Shown: positions 38,750 through 41,275 of the stretch, piece by piece
Numbering within the stretch: position 1 is the stretch's first letter
How the letters are laid out: every line of letters begins with the position of its first letter
Virus record (IMG/VR): IMGVR_UViG_3300042924_005417
Span: 1 to 41,275 of that record
DNA length: 41,275 nucleotides
Origin: a virus
Reading direction: 5' to 3' (one strand)
Position numbers and translations under genes: made by a program
Notes under the pieces: model-generated
Database searches by the model: none
What the model saw: only the letters and a program-made list of their open reading frames with translations
What the model was told of the DNA's origin: nothing

Positions 38750-38872
38750 TTACATTGGATGTATTTCATTTATTATAGCTTTAACAAGTAATCCATAAGT
38801 TATAATTAATGATATAACTATAATTATCTCAAATAGATTTTGCCACTTTTTTGGTGTTTTTCTTACCCACAT
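38750..38872 (-). CDS. 40-aa membrane peptide
   Basis: MWVRKTPKKWQNLFEIIIVI then SLIITYGLLVKAIINEIHPM: basic amphipathic start and one membrane helix. It begins 6 nt after the stop of the gene at 38879-39157, consistent with operon membership. Very AT-rich codons. Confidence 0.6.
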   Translation of the reverse strand: MWVRKTPKKWQNLFEIIIVISLIITYGLLVKAIINEIHPM

Positions 38873-38878
38873 AATTTT

Positions 38879-39157
38879 TTAATATTCGGTTATTGTATAA
38901 TTGTTGCAGACGATGCGTTTAATTCCAAATCCATCCTTAAAGGTAATGCACCCGCTCTTTTCATCCCTGGTATATTCTCTGGTGAAATATGTCTCCATGG
39001 TTTGAAAATTGTTCACGCTTACCTGATACAAGGTTTCGTTTGACTTGACCCCCTTGTAAATAAAATATGCTCTGGAGCCCACCAAAGCAATCACGGCGAT
39101 GATCGTGAATACCATAATCATCTTAATCAACGAATGTGTTCTGTCGTATGTTCTCAT
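38879..39157 (-). CDS. Single-pass membrane protein with extracytoplasmic domain
   Basis: 92 aa. MRTYDRTHSLIKMIMVFTII then AVIALVGSRAYFIYKG forms an N-terminal anchor; the remaining ~55 residues (SNETLYQVSVNNFQTMETYF, TREYTRDEKSGCITFKDGFG) contain two Cys that could form a disulfide outside the cytoplasm. Bitopic proteins of this plan are common in phage accessory operons. Function unknown. Confidence 0.75.
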   Translation of the reverse strand: MRTYDRTHSLIKMIMVFTIIAVIALVGSRAYFIYKGVKSNETLYQVSVNNFQTMETYFTREYTRDEKSGCITFKDGFGIKRIVCNNYTITEY

Positions 39158-39174
39158 TGTTTTTATTTATTTTT

Positions 39175-39471
39175 TTAATCCATTGGAATCTCAAGAACTC
39201 TCCCCCCAGAAATATCAACCCAGGTTTTGCATACAATCAGATCCAATCCAATCATATAACCCCTGACATGATTATCTTTGCTGAACACCTTCTTCGCCAC
39301 CCATGGGCCAGTTGGTTTTCCAACCGCAAGATATGGTTTTACCCAGATACCCAGTTCATATTCCTTTCTGAGTTTCCATACGGTGTAATTATCCATACCC
39401 TTGTTCTTCTCCCACCTGTGTCTCAACACAAAGGTCATTCTAAACCACTTTGTTCTTATTCTTCCAATCAT
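39175..39471 (-). CDS. Conserved phage protein of the MIGRIxTKWFR type
   Basis: 98 aa. MIGRIRTKWFRMTFVLRHRW, EKNKGMDNYTVWKLRKEYEL, GIWVKPYLAVGK, then YMIGLDLIVCKTWVDISGGR. I recall this layout (MIGR..TKWFR..F...HRW.KNKG..NY..W.LRKE...GIWV...YM(I/L)G.DFI..K.WV) from small hypothetical proteins of T4-like and flavobacterial phages. Basic, soluble. It is co-transcribed with neighbours at 4-18 nt. Confidence 0.78.
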   Translation of the reverse strand: MIGRIRTKWFRMTFVLRHRWEKNKGMDNYTVWKLRKEYELGIWVKPYLAVGKPTGPWVAKKVFSKDNHVRGYMIGLDLIVCKTWVDISGGRVLEIPMD

Positions 39472-39474
39472 CCT

Positions 39475-39723
39475 TTATTGTTTCATTCCATACACACCCA
39501 TCACCAACAACATCAAGATCAACCCAGCCGTCACCAACATTGATAATACGGATATCTTCTCGCTATCCTCAACTTGTTGTGGTGTTCTTCCTTGGTACTC
39601 CACGGTGTTATCCTTTGGTTTATTATTGTCAACCAGACTGCGAACCTTTTCACCCAATTCGGAATCATTTGGTGTCTCCCACACCATCTCCGTTAATTTC
39701 TTCATTAATTCTTGATTATCCAT
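39475..39723 (-). CDS. Tail-anchored membrane protein
   Basis: 82 aa. A soluble charged N-terminal part (DNQELMKKLTEMVWETPNDS, ELGEKVRSLVDNNKPKDNTV) with GRTPQQVEDSEKI leading into one C-terminal membrane helix (SVLSMLVTAGLILMLLVMGV) and a four-residue tail. C-terminal anchoring leaves the domain in the cytoplasm. No family recognised. Confidence 0.75.
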   Translation of the reverse strand: MDNQELMKKLTEMVWETPNDSELGEKVRSLVDNNKPKDNTVEYQGRTPQQVEDSEKISVLSMLVTAGLILMLLVMGVYGMKQ

Positions 39724-39729
39724 GTGTTT

Positions 39730-39960
39730 TTATTTTTTATCTATTTTAATATTTTGACTGAAATAATATTTTCCGCAAGTATCAATAAACTCATCTCTGT
39801 ATGGCAAACCAACCTTAACCCATTGAACCACCATGTATTCGCATTGGTTGTCACCAATATCTTTGATTCCAACAACCTCCCACGGTTTATTCGGGTCTGG
39901 TTGCGAACAGGAAACCAAGAACAAAATTAATAACGATGCAAATTTTTTTGTCATAACCAA
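39730..39960 (-). CDS. Small lipoprotein
   Basis: 76 aa (74 if the second ATG, at 39954, is used). MTKKFASLLILFLVSC with lipobox F-L-V-S-C, then SQPDPNKPWEVVGIKDIGDN, QCEYMVVQWVKVGLPYRDEF and a second Cys in DTCGKYYFSQ. The mature ~60-residue domain resembles the DUF4884-type lipoprotein at 40411-40638 (a G-x-x-x-C-E-Y strand then another Cys), suggesting a duplicated family. Expected in the outer membrane. Confidence 0.75.
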   Translation of the reverse strand: MVMTKKFASLLILFLVSCSQPDPNKPWEVVGIKDIGDNQCEYMVVQWVKVGLPYRDEFIDTCGKYYFSQNIKIDKK

Positions 39961-39964
39961 ATTT

Positions 39965-40234
39965 TTATTGTTTTACTTTTACCATATGATCGTTGAAACT
40001 ATCCACATCCACAAACTCCCGCTCAAGATATTCAATCACCTCACGCATTGCCTTGGCATCATTGTCAGAACTCTTTATTGTCAGAGCGACTGCACCAGCC
40101 AGAATCATTCTTATCTCATGAAGAGTTAATTCATCCTGTTCTTTGGGTTGTACAATATTAAAATAAGACATCCCATCCCTTCGTGTCATCTGAACAACAA
40201 CCGTCCGTGTCGTTTCATCGAATTTACTGTCCAT
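39965..40234 (-). CDS. Hypothetical protein
   Basis: 89 aa. DSKFDETTRTVVVQMTRRDG, MSYFNIVQPKEQDELTLHEI, RMILAGAVALTIKSSDNDAK, AMREVIEYLEREFVD. Strand front and helical back, soluble. The helix LTLHEIRMILAGAVALTIKS is amphipathic rather than transmembrane. It lies 3-4 nt from both neighbours. No family recognised. Confidence 0.73.
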   Translation of the reverse strand: MDSKFDETTRTVVVQMTRRDGMSYFNIVQPKEQDELTLHEIRMILAGAVALTIKSSDNDAKAMREVIEYLEREFVDVDSFNDHMVKVKQ

Positions 40235-40237
40235 GTT

Positions 40238-40408
40238 TTATTTATTGTTCAAACGTTTTTGCTTCTCGTAATAAATCGAATCGTGCTTTCCTTTCCAAGC
40301 CACCCATTGCACATCACCCCTCTTTATATCCCTGTGCGTTTTCCTCGCACCAAGATAACTCAACCCCACGATGAAACCAATTCCAATTTTAAACCATAGC
40401 GCTGCCAT
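40238..40408 (-). CDS. 56-aa single-pass membrane protein
   Basis: MAALWFKIGIGFIVGLSYLG then ARKTHRDIKRGDVQWVAWKG and KHDSIYYEKQKRLNNK. N-terminal membrane helix, basic cytoplasmic tail. The start is the ATG 2 nt after the upstream stop at 40411; a longer frame would overlap the lipoprotein. Function unknown. Confidence 0.7.
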   Translation of the reverse strand: MAALWFKIGIGFIVGLSYLGARKTHRDIKRGDVQWVAWKGKHDSIYYEKQKRLNNK

Positions 40409-40410
40409 AA

Positions 40411-40638
40411 TTATTTCCTTAAATGTTCTGGGTGAATGGGATTCTTGCAATTACCCTTATGTTCAAAGATCGCCCCCCTATCATAATCAGCAAAGAAATA
40501 TTCACAACCCTCAATCTCAACAATGTTTAATTTGGAATGTCCGTTGTTGATCACAATGTTTGTTTGTCTCTTCTCAACCGTTGATTGTGTGCAAGAAACC
40601 AATCCGATTAAAATCACCGCAATTAATATCTTTCTCAT
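40411..40638 (-). CDS. DUF4884-like small lipoprotein
   Basis: 75 aa. MRKILIAVILIGLVSC is a lipoprotein signal with lipobox G-L-V-S-C. The mature part has IVEIEGCEYFFADYDRGAIF then EHKGNCKNPIHPEHLRK, fitting the (I)xGxEYxxxxxxxxxxx.HKGNCKNP order that I associate with DUF4884, common in Bacteroidota and their phages. Two Cys may form a disulfide. Joined to the upstream gene by ATGA. Confidence 0.77.
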   Translation of the reverse strand: MRKILIAVILIGLVSCTQSTVEKRQTNIVINNGHSKLNIVEIEGCEYFFADYDRGAIFEHKGNCKNPIHPEHLRK

Positions 40639-41275
40639 GCTGTTTCCCTTTCCGCATTAAGAGACTTCAATTTCAATCCTGGTGTGGACAACCATTTGAT
40701 GATTTCCTCAGCGGTGTACCAACCAAAGTTATCATCATCGTCAGAGTAGTTCACCCAAAACATAATATCATACTCCGTGTTCGCTTTTCTCTTCTTCTCT
40801 TCCCTCGCAACAGCATCCTTATAATCAATCCACCTCGGTGAACAAGCCATAAAATACTTATTACCTTTGTAACCACTGTTACGTCTTGTCTCCTCCTTCA
40901 ACTTGGTGACGCCAATCTCTTTCTCATACTCAATGAGATCATATGCTTCCTTATCCACGTTGTACATCTCATCCAATACGTCTTGTGGCAACTTATCCAG
41001 AATGAGAACGGACAATGATGAATTTGAGAACGCTGGCACCTCAGACTTTAGAAATGTGATGGCGATGTTCTTATTCTTGAACGCCTCATACAACTCCCTC
41101 ATCTTAGGGAAATCTTCCTTGTTCTTGCTAGCGATACAAAAGTCACCCTCGTCCCAAGCGCACTCAAGGTCGTTGTAAACATTCTTAATGTCATAGCCCA
41201 AAAGATCCTTGGCCTTATACTTCTCCTTCAACCCATATGGTCTTTCAGATGTCAACACACAAAGGTCTTTATCTT
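40635..41275 (-). CDS. Hypothetical protein, 5' end beyond the window
   Basis: About 213 residues visible; the frame is open to the right edge (KDLCVLTSERPYGLKEKYKA), so the true start is outside, and a GTG at 41258 is probably internal. It contains YNDLECAWDEGDFCIASKNK, EDFPKMRELYEAFKNKNIAI, LSVLILDKLPQDVLDEMYNV and KEETRRNSGYKGNKYFMACS. Alpha/beta, acidic, soluble. No family recognised. Upstream member of the right leftward operon. Confidence 0.75.
   Translation of the reverse strand, partial: DKDLCVLTSERPYGLKEKYKAKDLLGYDIKNVYNDLECAWDEGDFCIASKNKEDFPKMRELYEAFKNKNIAITFLKSEVPAFSNSSLSVLILDKLPQDVLDEMYNVDKEAYDLIEYEKEIGVTKLKEETRRNSGYKGNKYFMACSPRWIDYKDAVAREEKKRKANTEYDIMFWVNYSDDDDNFGWYTAEEIIKWLSTPGLKLKSLNAERETA

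Overview
The window looks like part of a large, AT-rich dsDNA phage genome that infects a Bacteroidota host, probably a flavobacterium-like one. The main evidence is about 60 copies of the Bacteroidota promoter (-33 TTTG, -7 TAnnTTTG) and the absence of clear Shine-Dalgarno sequences. The dense packing of very small uncharacterised genes and the phage-type families also fit (DUF5872, SprT-like, ParB-like, YfjQ/DUF932, Api92-like, GP88-like). No capsid, tail, terminase, polymerase, integrase, tRNA or CRISPR array is present.

Layout. (1) 1-5.3 kb is a virion/late-type segment. It holds the end of a class II aminoacyl-tRNA synthetase-like gene and three proteins that share an N-terminal leader of the LNEEIxRxRxxMGLNE type. 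One of these is a ParB-like + DUF5872 + Nudix multidomain protein. A membrane-anchored coiled-coil protein and a PD-(D/E)XK-like nuclease flanked by direct repeats follow. A G-run tract and a hairpin made of two inverted DnaA-box-like 9-mers close the segment. (2) 5.4-24.05 kb is an array of about 48 leftward genes. Nearly every gene or gene pair has its own 32-bp promoter and its own hairpin terminator, often with a GAAA tetraloop. (3) At 24.05-24.18 kb transcription diverges, and 24.18-32.4 kb is the mirror-image rightward array. (4) 32.5-35.4 kb is mixed, with a few more cassettes. (5) 35.4-36.9 kb is a tight rightward four-gene operon. (6) 36.95-38.2 kb holds a candidate structured RNA, a GAATTC array with 24-bp period, two membrane-protein genes and a G-rich non-coding stretch. 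(7) 38.2-41.3 kb is a compact leftward operon of small membrane proteins, lipoproteins and hypotheticals without cassette promoters; it runs off the right edge.

How it may work together (inference). Regions 2-4 have the architecture of an early or host-takeover region: many independent, strongly expressed small genes driven by copies of one host-type promoter. Thirteen genes have their ATG exactly 4 nt after the -7 box, which predicts leaderless mRNAs. Three or four promoters have no credible ORF behind them and may make small structured RNAs. The array also differs from its flanks in sequence: GATC is almost absent from 5.4-32.4 kb and common on both sides.

Most array proteins could not be assigned a function. 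Starts of array genes were set at the first ATG downstream of the promoter. Longer reading frames usually begin at a TTG inside the -33 box and only translate promoter DNA.
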